A DNA stretch of 64,000 nucleotides from Escarpia spicata (GCA_963995525.1 OZ023210.1:23227296-23291295), one strand, 5' to 3'; shown: positions 51,418 to 63,340, counted from the stretch's first letter. Numbers and translations: made by a program. The notes: generated from the sequence alone by a model not told the origin.

Positions 51418-52971
51418 TATCGTGATAGCACGCGTCCCAGCGGAATTGCCTAGCAACGAGACTATCGCACGAATGCACGATGACGTCCGGTTTATCGCTC
51501 GTAAACAAGACGATGCCATTGGTTGTAGCTGTTCCTTACGATACTTGTGCAACCATAACGAGGCTTGCTTTTGCTCTGATTGTTGCCCCGCGGCCTAGTT
51601 GCAGACCAAATAGACATCTTGGAGAATGACTTAATTTAAAAACCGACTGTTTGGTATATTCAGTACGTGTGTAATATACTGGCATATATACATTTATTGT
51701 CAAGAGATGATTCACTATGTTTATATAAGTTAAATAATTGTTCAAATTATTTCATAAGATGGCTCTTACGACAGCGACTGTAATTAGTATTAATAGGTGT
51801 CTCCCGTCCCTTATATAACATAATCCTTTATTTCCCTAACATACGTTATATACTTACTACTTTGTTTATTTTTTGTCATATCGAATCGATTGCAATGAGA
51901 AGGTGAGAAGATATTGTAGCAAACGGACTAGCATCGTGCGTTTCTAAAGGGAAGCACCGAGAAAGAACACATGCTCATCATCCAGATGCCGTTACAGCCA
52001 GAAGTATTTCTAACTTACCTTTGCTTTGATATAAATTTGAAATTTATTTCGGATTAACGTAAATTACACAATAGGTCCCCAACTGCTAAATATGCTCCTT
52101 GTTGCTTGGGAAAAGGTCCGCCAAGCCATCTACAAATGGATGCCAAACACGTGGAGCGTTCGGACAACCCATGCGTTCGGATGTTGTTGAACTTCTAGTT
52201 CTTGTTCCAAATGTTTTTCGTTATGAAATAGGAATAAATCCGCACAGAAAGAAAACATGTCTGGCAACCAAAGTGTAGCAGTCGTTATTACGTACAAATA
52301 TTTGACTGCTTTGTAAAAACAAGTGCACTAAATTGGAACAAACAATACACTTCACTCTCCTGTTTATAATGATATTACGTCCTGTACGCGCTCTGTATTT
52401 GTAGGATAAGTGAGAAGGCTTGCAACGTTCTGCAGAAGACACGAACAACAACATGCCAATGCGATTCCATGTGTCATGTTTCAAAAGAAGCATCGTTCAT
52501 TGTCAAGGTGGAAGATGAGCTGCGCACTAGGTGATTACTGAGTTAAGTGTTACGAGGCTCTGAGCTGTATTGTATACGTGCAACGGTCCATGAGTTGATT
52601 AAACGGAATGCCGAGGAACAAATTGATCCGCTAACAAAGAGATCCGGGTCGACATTGATTGAAAGAGGATCCTTCCCCACGCCGACGGTGACACAACAGC
52701 CATAACGAGCACGCGGTAGACGCAGCGTTGATAACAACTACATCGGGCGCGTTGGCGTTACGGCGAGCTAACCACTCCGAGTAGGCGGGGTTCGGAGATG
52801 TACAATTAAAATACCTGGAACGAAGTGTGATGTAACCGTGTGCGTTGTTACAGGTGTTCTGTGGTCCTTGTTCTGACTGACCGCGTCTCACGATTGGTTT
52901 TGTTGTACTCTTTCTCCAGTGTGAGGTTACGTTCGCCCAATACTGCATGTCTTCGATTTTGTTTCATTCTT
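51418..52971. other. Non-coding stretch, nothing recognised
   Basis: No supported gene or repeat family. Confidence 0.5.
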
Positions 52972-53525
52972 TTCTTTTCCCGTCACTGCACCTGTACTGC
53001 CATCCCCACCACCCAACTCTCCGTCTCGGTCACCACTCCTCTCCCAATCTCGCCACATATCTCTCTTCCCGTCACTGCACCTGTACTGCCATCCCCACCA
53101 CCCAACTCTCCGTCTCGGTCACCACTCCTCTCCCAATCTCGCCACATATCTCTCTTCCCGTCACTGCACCTGTACTGCCATCCCCACCACCCAACTCTCC
53201 GTCTCGGTCACCACTCCTCTCCCAATCTCGCCACATATCTCTCTTCCCGTCACTGCACCTGTACTGCCATCCCCACCACCCAACTCTCCGTCTCGGTCAC
53301 CACTCCTCTCCCAATCTCGCCACATATCTCTCTTCCCGTCACTGCACCTGTACTGCCATCCCCACCACCCAACTCTCCGTCTCGGTCACCACTCCTCTCC
53401 CAATCTCGCCACATATCTCTCTTCCCGTCACTGCACCTGTACTGCCATCCCCACCACCCAACTCTCCGTCTCGGTCACCACTCCTCTCCCAATCTCGCCA
53501 CATATCTCTCTTCCAGTCACTTCCT
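52972..53525 (+). repeat. 89-bp minisatellite, six full copies
   Basis: Copies start (CGTCACTGCACC) at 52981, 53070, 53159, 53248, 53337 and 53426, with a partial seventh at 53515. They are almost identical, so the array is young or homogenised. Because 89 is not a multiple of three and the unit has no stop codon in any forward phase, long frames of 318 and 196 codons run through in different phases. These are not evidence of a protein. Confidence 0.97.
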
Positions 53526-53560
53526 AGTCTGCTTTAAAATCCACTATCTTCCCTGGCCGG

Positions 53561-53563
<3 letters not shown>

Positions 53564-53614
<51 letters not shown>

Positions 53615-53661
53615 TGCGTGTGCGTGTGCGTGTGTGTGTGTGTGGGTGTGGGTGTGGGTGG

Positions 53662-53696
<35 letters not shown>
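53564..53696. repeat. (GT)n then (GGGTGT)n then (TA)n
   Basis: A simple-repeat tract starting about 40 bp after the 89-bp array. 53697-54307 shows nothing I can name apart from a duplicated GAAAACCGTAACAYCACG (54089 and 54108). Confidence 0.95.
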
Positions 53697-53698
<2 letters not shown>

Positions 53699-54307
53699 CA
53701 TGTCGCGCGAGGGTCAAGCCGTCTAAGAGGGAAACGTTAACCTACCCGCATACATACGCAGTAAATGTATTAATACAAAAACAAGTTATGCAGTGATGCA
53801 AACGTGGAAGTGGGTGAGGAAACAACAGTTGTACTGGTCATAACATAACGTCACGGGACTAGTTTTGAGTTGTTCATTTTTTGCTCGCTTATCTATTTGT
53901 GTTGATTGCCAAGAAATTTACCGTCCGCTTCCCGTACGTTCACTTCCAAGGCTATTTAGAAAATGATTAAAACGCACCAAACGTACACATATTAGTAATA
54001 TCTTCATGCGTCTTTCATGCATGATTCTTATTTATAAAGTTGCTTGACAATAGCCGTATGCATATAGATGACATTTTGTCGGTTTTTATGAAAACCGTAA
54101 CATCACGTGAAAACCGTAACACCACGGATAATTGAGCTATACAAATATACTCATTATCAGTTATTCGGACCGAAATTGTTCAGTTCCTTTGCGGCAACTT
54201 GGAGATAATAATTATTAGTCACGGAATACATACGTGGACGGTTATTATTGTGCGTCGGATTTAAATCTTATGTAACTAGTGCGACAATAATCCTTGTCTG
54301 CCAGCTA

Positions 54308-54640
54308 AATAAGCCTAGCAACTAGAGCATCGGACTTTCATTGTGGAGAGTTTCTGGGTTCGAATCCAATTACTTCCGTTTTGAACCTTTTAGCAAGTTC
54401 GTTCACTTCACGTTGCTCCAGTTCACTCAGTTGTATGAATGAGTACCTGGGCACATCAGTGGTGGATATTGGTGTACGAATAATCTTCGCGCAGTAATTG
54501 CAACGTGGCTGAATGGTTCCCACAAAAGTCGAGATGGTCTTCGAATGAACTGGTCTGCCAGGGGATAATGTGTGCAGCGCAGTAAGCAGTCCGAAGGACT
54601 AGACAGCGAGTTATATAAGAACATACTTTTAATTGGTTTT
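54308..54640 (+). mobile_element. SINE-A copy 4
   Basis: The tRNA-like head has an intact B box (GGGTTCGAATCC at about 54356-54367) and a weaker A box (CTAGCAACTAGAGCATCGGA). The family body follows: 'TTAGCAAGTTCGTTCACTTC', 'CACTCAGTTGTATGAATGAG', 'CAGTGGTGGATATTGGTGTA', 'CGTGGCTGAATGGTTCCCAC', 'GTCTGCCAGGGGATAATGTG'. It ends TATAAGAACATACTTTTAAT. It is slightly more diverged than the copy at 44452. Confidence 0.9.
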
Positions 54641-55544
54641 TAATAGCTGGGCTTTTCAGGCCATAAGACCAACACGCCTACTGGAGCGTTAGGCAACAGC
54701 CGAAATGTGCTCTAATTACCCTTCACTTGTAAAGACAGTTAGAGGTGTACGAATATCGACCCTGTCGTTTTTCGTGTACCTTATACATTGTATTTTGGGC
54801 ATTGAATTTATATTAGATATATCGTCTTGTGTAGGTTCATCAAATACATTTGGGCGGTAAAGATAATAAGATAGACAAATGTGATTATATATGTATACAG
54901 CATCACTTTACGATGAAAGCGATCATATATTATACCTTTAGATGTTATAAATGTCACGTGGACACTAACGTGATTTTCTTTGTAGACGCTAGTTGTGAGC
55001 TTCGTATAATAACAATACCCAAAGTATGCTATATTTGAAGTCTCAATCGACATTGCTGCAGTATGTATTTTACTGTCAGAATTTGTATAACACTAAAAAT
55101 TAACGTAATTATACAAAATCACCTCACAAATATTTTCATTCAAATGTAAATATGTACTGGTTGGCCTTTGAATATGGTTAAGACCAAGAAAGTTTTATTT
55201 AGACCCCAAATTACAATATATGAATAATATCAAATTAACGTAACATGAATAGGCATATATATTCATATATACAAATGCAGTGTAATTTCAAATTAGATGG
55301 GGTCTGTGACGCCATTAAGACAACAACAGTTGCTCTCATAGGAACCACTGTAATAACTGTTTTCAATTCAATTTTACCGAAGACAGTGCAATGTGCAGGG
55401 AAAAAAAGAAACCGAGATTGCTTGATTACTTATATGCATGTATTGGAGTATTTGTGATATGTTAAAATAAACAAATAATAGTAGTCAATAGTACACATCA
55501 ATATACTTGTAAAAAATAACAGCATATGGGTATTGTATATGTGC

Positions 55545-55659
<115 letters not shown>

Positions 55660-55716
55660 TATGATATAATACATATTCATACATATCACATACAATAATA
55701 CAGTTTATTGACTTTG

Positions 55717-56278
55717 TTAGCATGCATAGCATTTTAATATTGTATGCGTAGTTACGTATTTTTCAAACAAATTGTTTTTCGCATAATTAGCAAAATCTAA
55801 AAAGCTAAGTGTTCCAATCTTCTCTATGACTAACTTTGAGGTATTGTTAATGACATGTGGCAAACTATAACTAAGACATATTTTGGCAAATTCATGTTTT
55901 GTTCTGAATGGGTGTAACTCTGTTTTTTCCTTGTGTTGTAATTGTGTACGTAAGCATTTGTATTTAGTTTCCAATTTAATAGGTAGGCAGATATGTGATA
56001 ATAATAACGTTATTATTATTATCACATATCAACTATTGTATTATGGCGTGGCGATACCAAGGTATTTGAATGTTGAAAATACAAAAGAAAGCTATGAGAA
56101 TTATATATATTAGTAAATATAATTCACACTCTGAGCCACTTTTTAAAAAATCTTAAATTATATCTTTAAAATTGATGACATTAAAATTACATGAACTTAA
56201 GTTTTATTTTAAATACGTACACCATGCCTACCTATTAAATTGGAAACTAAATACAAATGCTTACGTACACAATTACAA
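55717..56278 (-). mobile_element. LINE fragment with an inverted 5' part (twin-priming type)
   Basis: 55717-55989 read on the minus strand encodes the C-terminal end of a LINE protein (RTKHEFAKICLSYSLPHVIN, then FANYAKN). 56031-56278 read on the plus strand encodes the preceding part (YCIMAWRYQ, IQKKAMRIIYISKYNSHSEP, LHELKFYFKYVHHAYLLNWK). The two parts are in opposite orientation. They share an exact 54-bp overlap present once in each orientation (55936-55989 and 56225-56278). The junction (55990-56030) is a near-perfect palindrome. Frameshifts, including one in an A run near 55925, show it is inactive. The LINE clade is not assigned. Confidence 0.85.
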
Positions 56279-57060
56279 TTATTAAGCTGCCTCTGTATAC
56301 GAACTAGCTCATTTTAGTTAGCAACCTCGTGAATTTATGATAATTACGTATGATATGTTTCGATTGTAACGAGTTTTATACGGCAATAATTATTTTTAAC
56401 CAGCCACCGTATCATCAATACTAACACATCGCAAATGAAACAGTGCTGTTAATTCCCGGAAACCAGTAATTTATTTAACCAATGACATTCGTTGGATATT
56501 CCTATAGTAGTTCGTTGTTCTGTGTGTCTTCGTGCCGTCTTGTCAGCTTTCATTTTATCCGCAGCTTTGATGACGCGTCCTTTGGTTGGCTGCCGAATGA
56601 CGCTTTCACACATCACACGGAAGCGCTGGCCCAGTCGCTTGAACGACGCCATTTGTGCACACATATCACACCTGTGCAGTCATGTGAAATGCGAAATCCT
56701 GTTTGCTTGTATCCGCCAAGCACACCGACGCTATAACGTTGGTATCTCCAAATCTTAGCAGAGGTTTTTTCGTCTAATGATTTTCCTCGCTAGGCACCGG
56801 AGATTGGAGCCTGGCGTACAACCGATCGGGTCGTTCGTCATTTAGGTGATGCATATCGCGACGATTGTTGCAGTGTGAATCGCACAATACAGCGCGCGAA
56901 ACGTGAGATAAATGCAGCTATCTATCTCTGAAGCTTTTATGTCAAAATCGTGGACGTTATCTGGAAGAAGGCGCACGGGTTACGTGACGACAATGTTGAC
57001 GATTAACTCCCGATGTCTGAGCTTCCATTCGGGACGTCCGCTCATTGGGAAGGTTTCGGT

Positions 57061-57290
57061 GAGCGTTTCAGTTTAAAGGAAGACGTTGTTACGTTCACAA
57101 CAGCAATGTTTACCTTCAGCGCGGCTTTCAATTTAAATGAAGATGGCTTTGCGTTCACGGCTGCAACGTTTACCCCCAGTGAGTGTTTCAATAAAGGAAA
57201 ACGTTGTTTGGGTCACGACAACAACGTTCACTTTGAGCGAGCATATCTATAAAGAAAGACGCTATGTTCATGACAACAACGTTACTGCCA
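57061..57290 (+). repeat. ~60-bp degenerate minisatellite with protein-like periodicity
   Basis: Units start near 57061, 57121, 57181 and 57237 (GAGYGTTTCARTTTAAAKGA-like start, GTTCACRRCWRCAACGTTYA-like end). A 79-codon frame (57013-57252) shows the matching 20-residue repeats GERFSLKEDVVTFTTAMFTF and SAAFNLNEDGFAFTAATFTP, then decays. No known domain is visible, and I do not call a gene. Confidence 0.65.
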
Positions 57291-58007
57291 ACAACCTCCA
57301 ACGTTCATGACAACAACGTTCACTGTTCACCGGTTTAAGCCTTGGTAAGAAGTGTCGCACAAGCGACGAGCGGCGGTTCTTTCTGTACAACATGCATTAT
57401 ACTCGACGCGAGCCGACTAACAAGGCCCTTTCATCTGCCGCCGAGATGTTTGTCGGATGATTGATATGTCAGTCTTGACTTAGCCAGGTTTAGACTCACG
57501 TGTTACGCCTTCGAAGAAACCAGCCATTCCCCGCATCCATCCCTCTTCCAGGAGGCAGGTTTCAGGTAAATTGGTTCATTTAGACTGCCGGAAACACGCC
57601 ACATGACAAACGACACATTAATGGGTGATACCCTTATCGCTATTGGTGAACGCACGCGTCGCGTTCTGTTGACGTTTGTTAGGACGAGTGAATTATGCAC
57701 GTCTGTGCGTCACTTTCAAACAACAGTTATATTTTTTTTAACTTTACTAACAAGCGAAAGGTTATTACGGCATGGTGTGATATGCTAATGAGTCAAGGCG
57801 TCTAGGAAGAATACCGTAAGCCTGCTTCGAGAAGTCGTCTGTCTTCAGGCTTCGATTCAGTCCGCATCGCTTTAAAACGTTCACGATAAATGTCAACGCA
57901 TGAGCTATAGCTGTGGCATATGCTACTACATTTCTACGAGCAGGCCAAACGCTATTAAGAGGATCATCCGTGTGGCATACCTTCAGTGTATGGAAGATCT
58001 TATTTCC

Positions 58008-58272
<265 letters not shown>

Positions 58273-59084
58273 TTAAAACCGTACTCACGCACACACCACA
58301 AACGTTCCGCTGACAACAAGATTAAACAATATCCTACAAGCGCCCGAACTGTCGTTTGCCAATGATATCAATCAGATGCCATCCATCATGTCCGGCCTGT
58401 AATGGTGGCGGGTTTCCTCGTTCGAACTGTTAGCGGAAATGAATGCGCGAGACGCCGACCTGTGCCTCTTTATTAGCGGGCTCAAGGACGACGCTACTAA
58501 ATAATTGCAGCGGCTTCAACGGCTTATTCCCGGTGGCTTCGTCCATATCGAAAATACACTTTTTACCAAAAGACACTTTGCCAGTTGTGCGTATCTCGTG
58601 GGAGGACCACGGGTCCACAACGCGGACAACACAGACAAAACCAGCAATGATAATTGTTTCTCCCATAAGACGTTGCAACAGTGGTTAACCGAATACAGCC
58701 GGATTTAGCCAGCTTTATTCAGTTTTAACCAGATTTAACAAGGCTGAAAGGCAAAACAACAAAAGGCTCCAGTATCACCTCTGAATTCTATAAGCGCCTC
58801 TCCCATTCCGTTTCCTCCCTTTCAATACCCCTTAAACCCCACTAAATCGCACTGGTACAGTTCTTCTCTTTTTTCTTATGCCGGATACTACCTCCCCAAA
58901 TTACACAATCTTCACCGAAATGTAGGTGGTCATAAAAGAGGAAGATCACCGTGGGAATCAGGCGCGCGCGCCCAACATCAACGAGCAATGTCAGCACATT
59001 TTAGTTATATCATCAGATGCACCCGGTATAGACAGTATTTATTTTTTGAATAATTTGCAACGTCGTAAAACTGCTTCAGGCTTA

Positions 59085-59446
59085 CCAGGGGCGGATCCAG
59101 AGCGGGTAGTCTGGGGGAGGGGGCACAAAAATAATCTACACTGACGGCCGAACCAAATGGTGTTGACAATTTTGCGCAGCCGCGCCGACGTAACTTCAGC
59201 TTCTCCGCTGTCTCGGCTCGACTGCTGACATCGGAAGACGGGGGAGAGGGGGCGTTGTTGGGATAAATTATTTCGCCACCGCGTCGCCGTAACGTCAGCT
59301 TACTGTAACCTGAACGGGAGGCAGATTTCGAAGGGTCTCTAGGGGTGTGCACGGTCATGTGGGCCCATTCAGAAAGGTCTAATGACACGGAAAATTCCAA
59401 AGGTCTAGGGGTCACTTGTCATCCAGGCCTCCTGGATCCGCCTATC
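59085..59446. mobile_element. Non-autonomous DNA element with GGCGGATCC ends
   Basis: The left end CAGGGGCGGATCCAG and the right end CTGGATCCGCCTATCTG are inverted relative to each other, about 330 bp apart. The left side continues into a G-rich run (GGGGGAGGGGGCAC), typical of such elements in many animal genomes. No transposase frame is seen. A matching right-end fragment (CCCCTCTGGATCCGCCA) occurs at about 62854-62870. The superfamily is not assigned. Confidence 0.6.
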
Positions 59447-60112
59447 TGCTTATTAAAGTTTATTTGACGCGCTGTATACTTTCAATAGTATATGTGTTAT
59501 GTTCAGTACGTTTAAGAACAAAACAATAATGCATATTAATAAATAAGGAACAAACAATATAGTTTTATTAAAGCCTTGTAAATGTATTTGCGTATGGTAC
59601 GTGTCCAAACGTGATATTCAACCGATTTATGTATTCACACCCATCAAAATCCGAAAACCTCTTATTTAAAAGACTAAATAATAGTCACTAGCCATGTCTG
59701 TATAAGGCAAGCATTGATCAACATACGAGGCAGACAATAAATAAGTTTCCGGTTGTTAAGAAAACGATATATATATATATGGACTAAGTTAGCGTCAAGC
59801 TATCCAGTAGGTTCTACCCTATTCTAAGATACACGTTGCATTATACGACACAGCGATGGCACTAATGAATCGTATCAACCGCATCGCCTTTGTAACAGCT
59901 GTATGTTCTTCAAATGTCTAAACTACGTTTCTATTTAACTAACATAAAACCAGACCGTGATATGTTGTCCGTCCTATCTGGTTTATGGTTCCTCCTGCCT
60001 GCTATATAGCCACTATGAACAAACAACCTACGTACGGTTGTATAACTGTTCATGCATGCACACACGCCCGCACAACACGCACGCACGAACGCGCGTATAT
60101 ACATGTATACAT

Positions 60113-60280
60113 AAAGTAAAGTAAAGGTAAGTTCTTATATAGCGCAGTATCCAGTCCTCAGGACTGCTCAAAGCGCGTTACACTTTACTCCCTGGCAGAT
60201 CTGCTCAATCGAACACCATCTCGACTTCTCTTGGAAGCATCCAGCCACACTGCAATTAATGCGCGAAGGCAATTTGTACA
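60113..60280 (-). mobile_element. SINE-A copy 5, 3' part (split by a LINE)
   Basis: Reverse complement of the SINE-A 3' half: tail (TTTACTTTACTTT), 'TATAAGAACTTACC', 'CTGCCAGGGAGTAAAGTGTA', 'AAGTCGAGATGGTGTTCGAT', and ending at TGTACAAATT. It continues after the LINE at about 62004. Confidence 0.9.
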
Positions 60281-62003
60281 AGATTTAACAAGATTTAACA
60301 AGATTGCCAACCAGAAAATTACTCTGGATGGCAGTTGGACAAGGAAGCCTTTTGGCTTATCGAGAGTCCAATACTTTTTATCTACATGTATCCCGCCTTT
60401 TTAAGGTGTGTGTCGATTTTATTTTTAAACATATTCACGCTACTAGCACCAACACAATCAGGAGATAATCTGTTCCATTCATTTACAGTCCTTTGTGAGA
60501 ATGAGAACTTTCTTATATCTAATCTACACTGCTCCTTTACTAATGTAGCTTCATGTCCTCTGGTCCTTCTATCTTTCTTAACTGAGAAAAAAAATTTCTA
60601 TCAATATTTTCATAACCATTCAATATTTTAAACACTTCTATGTGATCTCCTCTCAATCTCCTGGTCTCTAGTGTTGTTAAACCACATTCTTTTAGGCGTA
60701 TTTCGTAACTAAGATCCCTCAGATTTGGTATCATTTTAGTCGCTCTCCTCTGTACTCTTTCTAGCATATCTATGTCCTTCTTGCGATATGGCCTCCATGC
60801 TTGTATACAATATTCTAAATGAGGCCTCACTATTGTTTTGTACAGCGGTACTATGAATTCTTTTTTCTTATACGCTATATTTCGCCTAATTAACCCAAGG
60901 ATTTGATTTCCCTTTGATGCTGCAATTCCGCACTGCTCTGAAACCTTCATATCAGCACTAATGGTTAACCCTAAGTCCTTTTCTTTTACAGTAGTACTTA
61001 GAACAGTACCCCCCATTTTATATTTTACCTCTTCATTCCCATGACCTGTGTGGAGGCATTTACATTTCCCAAAATTGAACAGCATTTGCCACTTTTCAGA
61101 CCATTTGATCAACCTATCAAGATCATCTTGTAAATGCTGTCTGTCTCCATCACTTTTAATCCTTCTAAACACTTTTGTATCATCCGCAAATTTTAACACC
61201 TTGCTTGTTATATCATCGTCCAAATCGTTGATATATATTAAGAATAATATAGGTCCTAGTACTGATCCCTGTGGTACCCAACTCAATACCGATTTCCAGT
61301 TTGAAGCCTCCCCATAAACTACTACACGTTGTCTTCTGTCATTCAGCCATTTTTCTATCCAGTTTATTATACCATTTCCTATGCCATGGGCCTTTAGCTT
61401 AAGGAGTAATCTTTGATGTGGTACTTTGTCGAAAGCTTTTTGAAAATCTAAATAGATGATATCTACTGGTGATCCCTCATCTACCCACCTAGTGATGTCT
61501 TCCAAAAAACATAACATATTTGTTAAGCATGACCTCGCTTTTAAAAACCCATGTTGAGATGGGTTTATCAAGTTATGTTTAACAAGAAAATCCACCATGT
61601 GATCTTTAATTAGTCTTTCTAATAATTTGCAAATCACTGATGTTAAACTCACTGGTCTATAGTTCTCCGACTTGTTTCTCGAACCTTTTTTAAATAACGG
61701 TATAATGTTTGCCTCTTTCCATTCTAAAGGAACCACTCCCTCTTCTAATGACAAATTGAAAACTGTTGCAAGCGGTGCGCTAATTTGTTCTACAATTTCC
61801 AATAGTAGTTTGGGCGGAATCCCGTCCACTCCAGGTGATTTATTATCCTTCATAGCCCTTATTTTCTTAGCTACCATTTCCGAGGTTACAACTAACTGTC
61901 CTAAATAGTCTGAATCTGCCCCCTTGAACTTAGCCTCTGGTACTGGCAGTGAACTAATATCTTCCCTGGTAAACACTGAACTAAAATACTCATTCAAACA
62001 CAT
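60279..62003 (-). mobile_element. CR1/Jockey-like LINE, 5'-truncated, inserted in a SINE
   Basis: A 490-codon frame on the minus strand (60540-62012) contains most of a non-LTR reverse transcriptase. The finger/palm start is ANIIPLFKKGSRNKSENYRP (101-120). Motif A is YLDFQKAFDKVPH with catalytic D189, PQGSVLGP is at 247-254, and motif C is FADD (275-278). The thumb/C-terminal region includes [15 protein letters not shown] and LERVQRRATKMI. The RT core has no stop and keeps its catalytic aspartates. A one-base shift in the A-rich run at about 60585-60600 breaks the last ~60 codons, which continue in another frame (SFSQRTVNEWNRLS, about 60440-60530). The endonuclease domain is absent. The 3' end carries repeats of TTAAATCTTG. 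The frame begins with a GTG read through from SINE sequence, so the listed N-terminus is not native. Confidence 0.93.
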
Positions 62004-62118
62004 ATCTACCACTGTCTATAGCCAGGTAATCATTCGTACAGCAGAGTGAACTGAAGCAACGCAGAATAAACGAACTTGCCCAAGGTTCGACACCGCACGG
62101 AAGAATTTGATTAGGTTT
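62004..62118 (-). mobile_element. SINE-A copy 5, 5' part
   Basis: Reverse complement of the SINE-A 5' half: GGTGTCGAACCTTGGGCAAG, CTTCAGTTCACTCTGCTGTA, TACCTGGCTATAGACAGTGG, stopping at TAGATAT where the LINE begins. The tRNA-like head is lost or decayed past 62118. Confidence 0.88.
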
Positions 62119-63215
62119 TTGCTAAAACAACATAAAACAAGTTGACGCACGATTTGTGTCGCCGACCAGTATATTATCGCCCAGTCATTTCAATTCAATT
62201 GAATCATTAGCAAACTCCAATAAACACCTGTTAGATCTGTTTTTATGTTTAGACCTACCTTTGCACTGCAAAAGCTACTTTTATTGATCTAGTGACACTA
62301 CTATTGCGGTGTATTTTCGAAGCTTTGGATTAGCTAACATAAATAATGATTAAGCGGCTGCAAATTTGAACGCTCTTCTGCAGCTCCATCACTGATCTTC
62401 ATAGTTCAGTTCTTAACCCTATACTGGATTAATTATTTCACCTTTTCCAAATAAAACAATTCTTCACCACCTATGTTAAGATGTTGTATCCAACAGACCA
62501 CGTACAAACAAAATATATGAAGTAAATATTTATATGCACTAACTTGATACAGCAGTACTGATTTTGTATTGGCTGTAGTTTTTTTCTAATATGACAATAT
62601 ACCAAGTAAAAAGTATAAAACTGGTACGTTGCCTCTGGGCAACAACGTCCAATAAAAAAACCGAGCGCCCACTTATGTAGACGTTTCAATGGACACGGAT
62701 AGGCCTATGCAATGTTATTTGCGCGTTGATTTGTATCAAATTATTCAGCGGTAAATCCTTGGTAATACGTCTTTTAAATATTTGTTCTTATTCTCGCAGG
62801 GGGTGTCCTGAACCCCCCTCAGCGAGTTTGGGAGGTCGATGGATACCTGGGACCCCTCTGGATCCGCCATTGATTACCGTGATTGACACAATTGGGTTGC
62901 ATACTGATGGGATGGTTACCATATTCCGTTTGTGCGCTGTTCACTGCACGTGGAACTCTTCTGCACTAGCGTAAACAAAATTAATGTGGTCAATACATGC
63001 ACATATTTAGTGTTTACTTTTATTCATGTCTAAGCTTAAAACTTATACTGCTGGATTACTGACAAATTATGTCTTAGTGCTTTACGTTCCATGGTAAACG
63101 TACTGGGAGTATTGAATTGTTACATGAAGGCGCTTAACTTTAAGTTGGCGATGTGTTGTACTTGTAGTTGTAGTTGTAGTAGTTGTTGCTAGCATGGGGC
63201 CCCAACTTAACGACA
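62119..63215. other. Non-coding stretch; one DNA-element right end
   Basis: Contains the GGATCCGCCA end fragment at about 62790-62870, related to the element at 59085-59446, and nothing else I can name. A GTAGTT-type short repeat lies at 63158-63185. Confidence 0.5.
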
Positions 63216-63340
63216 AATGAAAATGGCGACAACCAAAACGGCGACTGATCCAAACAGCGACAAATTAAATAATAAACTTGTTTATTATTTAATTTGTATA
63301 CCTATCGGTTACGACCGCGTTTTGTCGCCGTTTTGACCAA
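63216..63340. mobile_element. Foldback (MITE-like) element
   Basis: At its centre are perfect 16-bp inverted arms (63261-63276 and 63281-63296) with a 4-nt loop. Outer arms CAAAACGGCGAC (63234-63245) and its exact reverse complement (63324-63335) enclose them. The left side also repeats the motif GGCGACWRMYCAAA. No target duplication was identified. 63341-64000 holds nothing I can name. Confidence 0.65.

Noticed and set aside
52840..53796. 318-codon Pro/Ser/His-rich frame
   Set aside because: Explained by an 89-bp minisatellite that has no stop in any forward phase, then by GT and TA repeats.
60540..62012. Host gene for a reverse transcriptase-like protein
   Set aside because: Typical LINE with truncation, frameshift and tail repeats, sitting inside a SINE.
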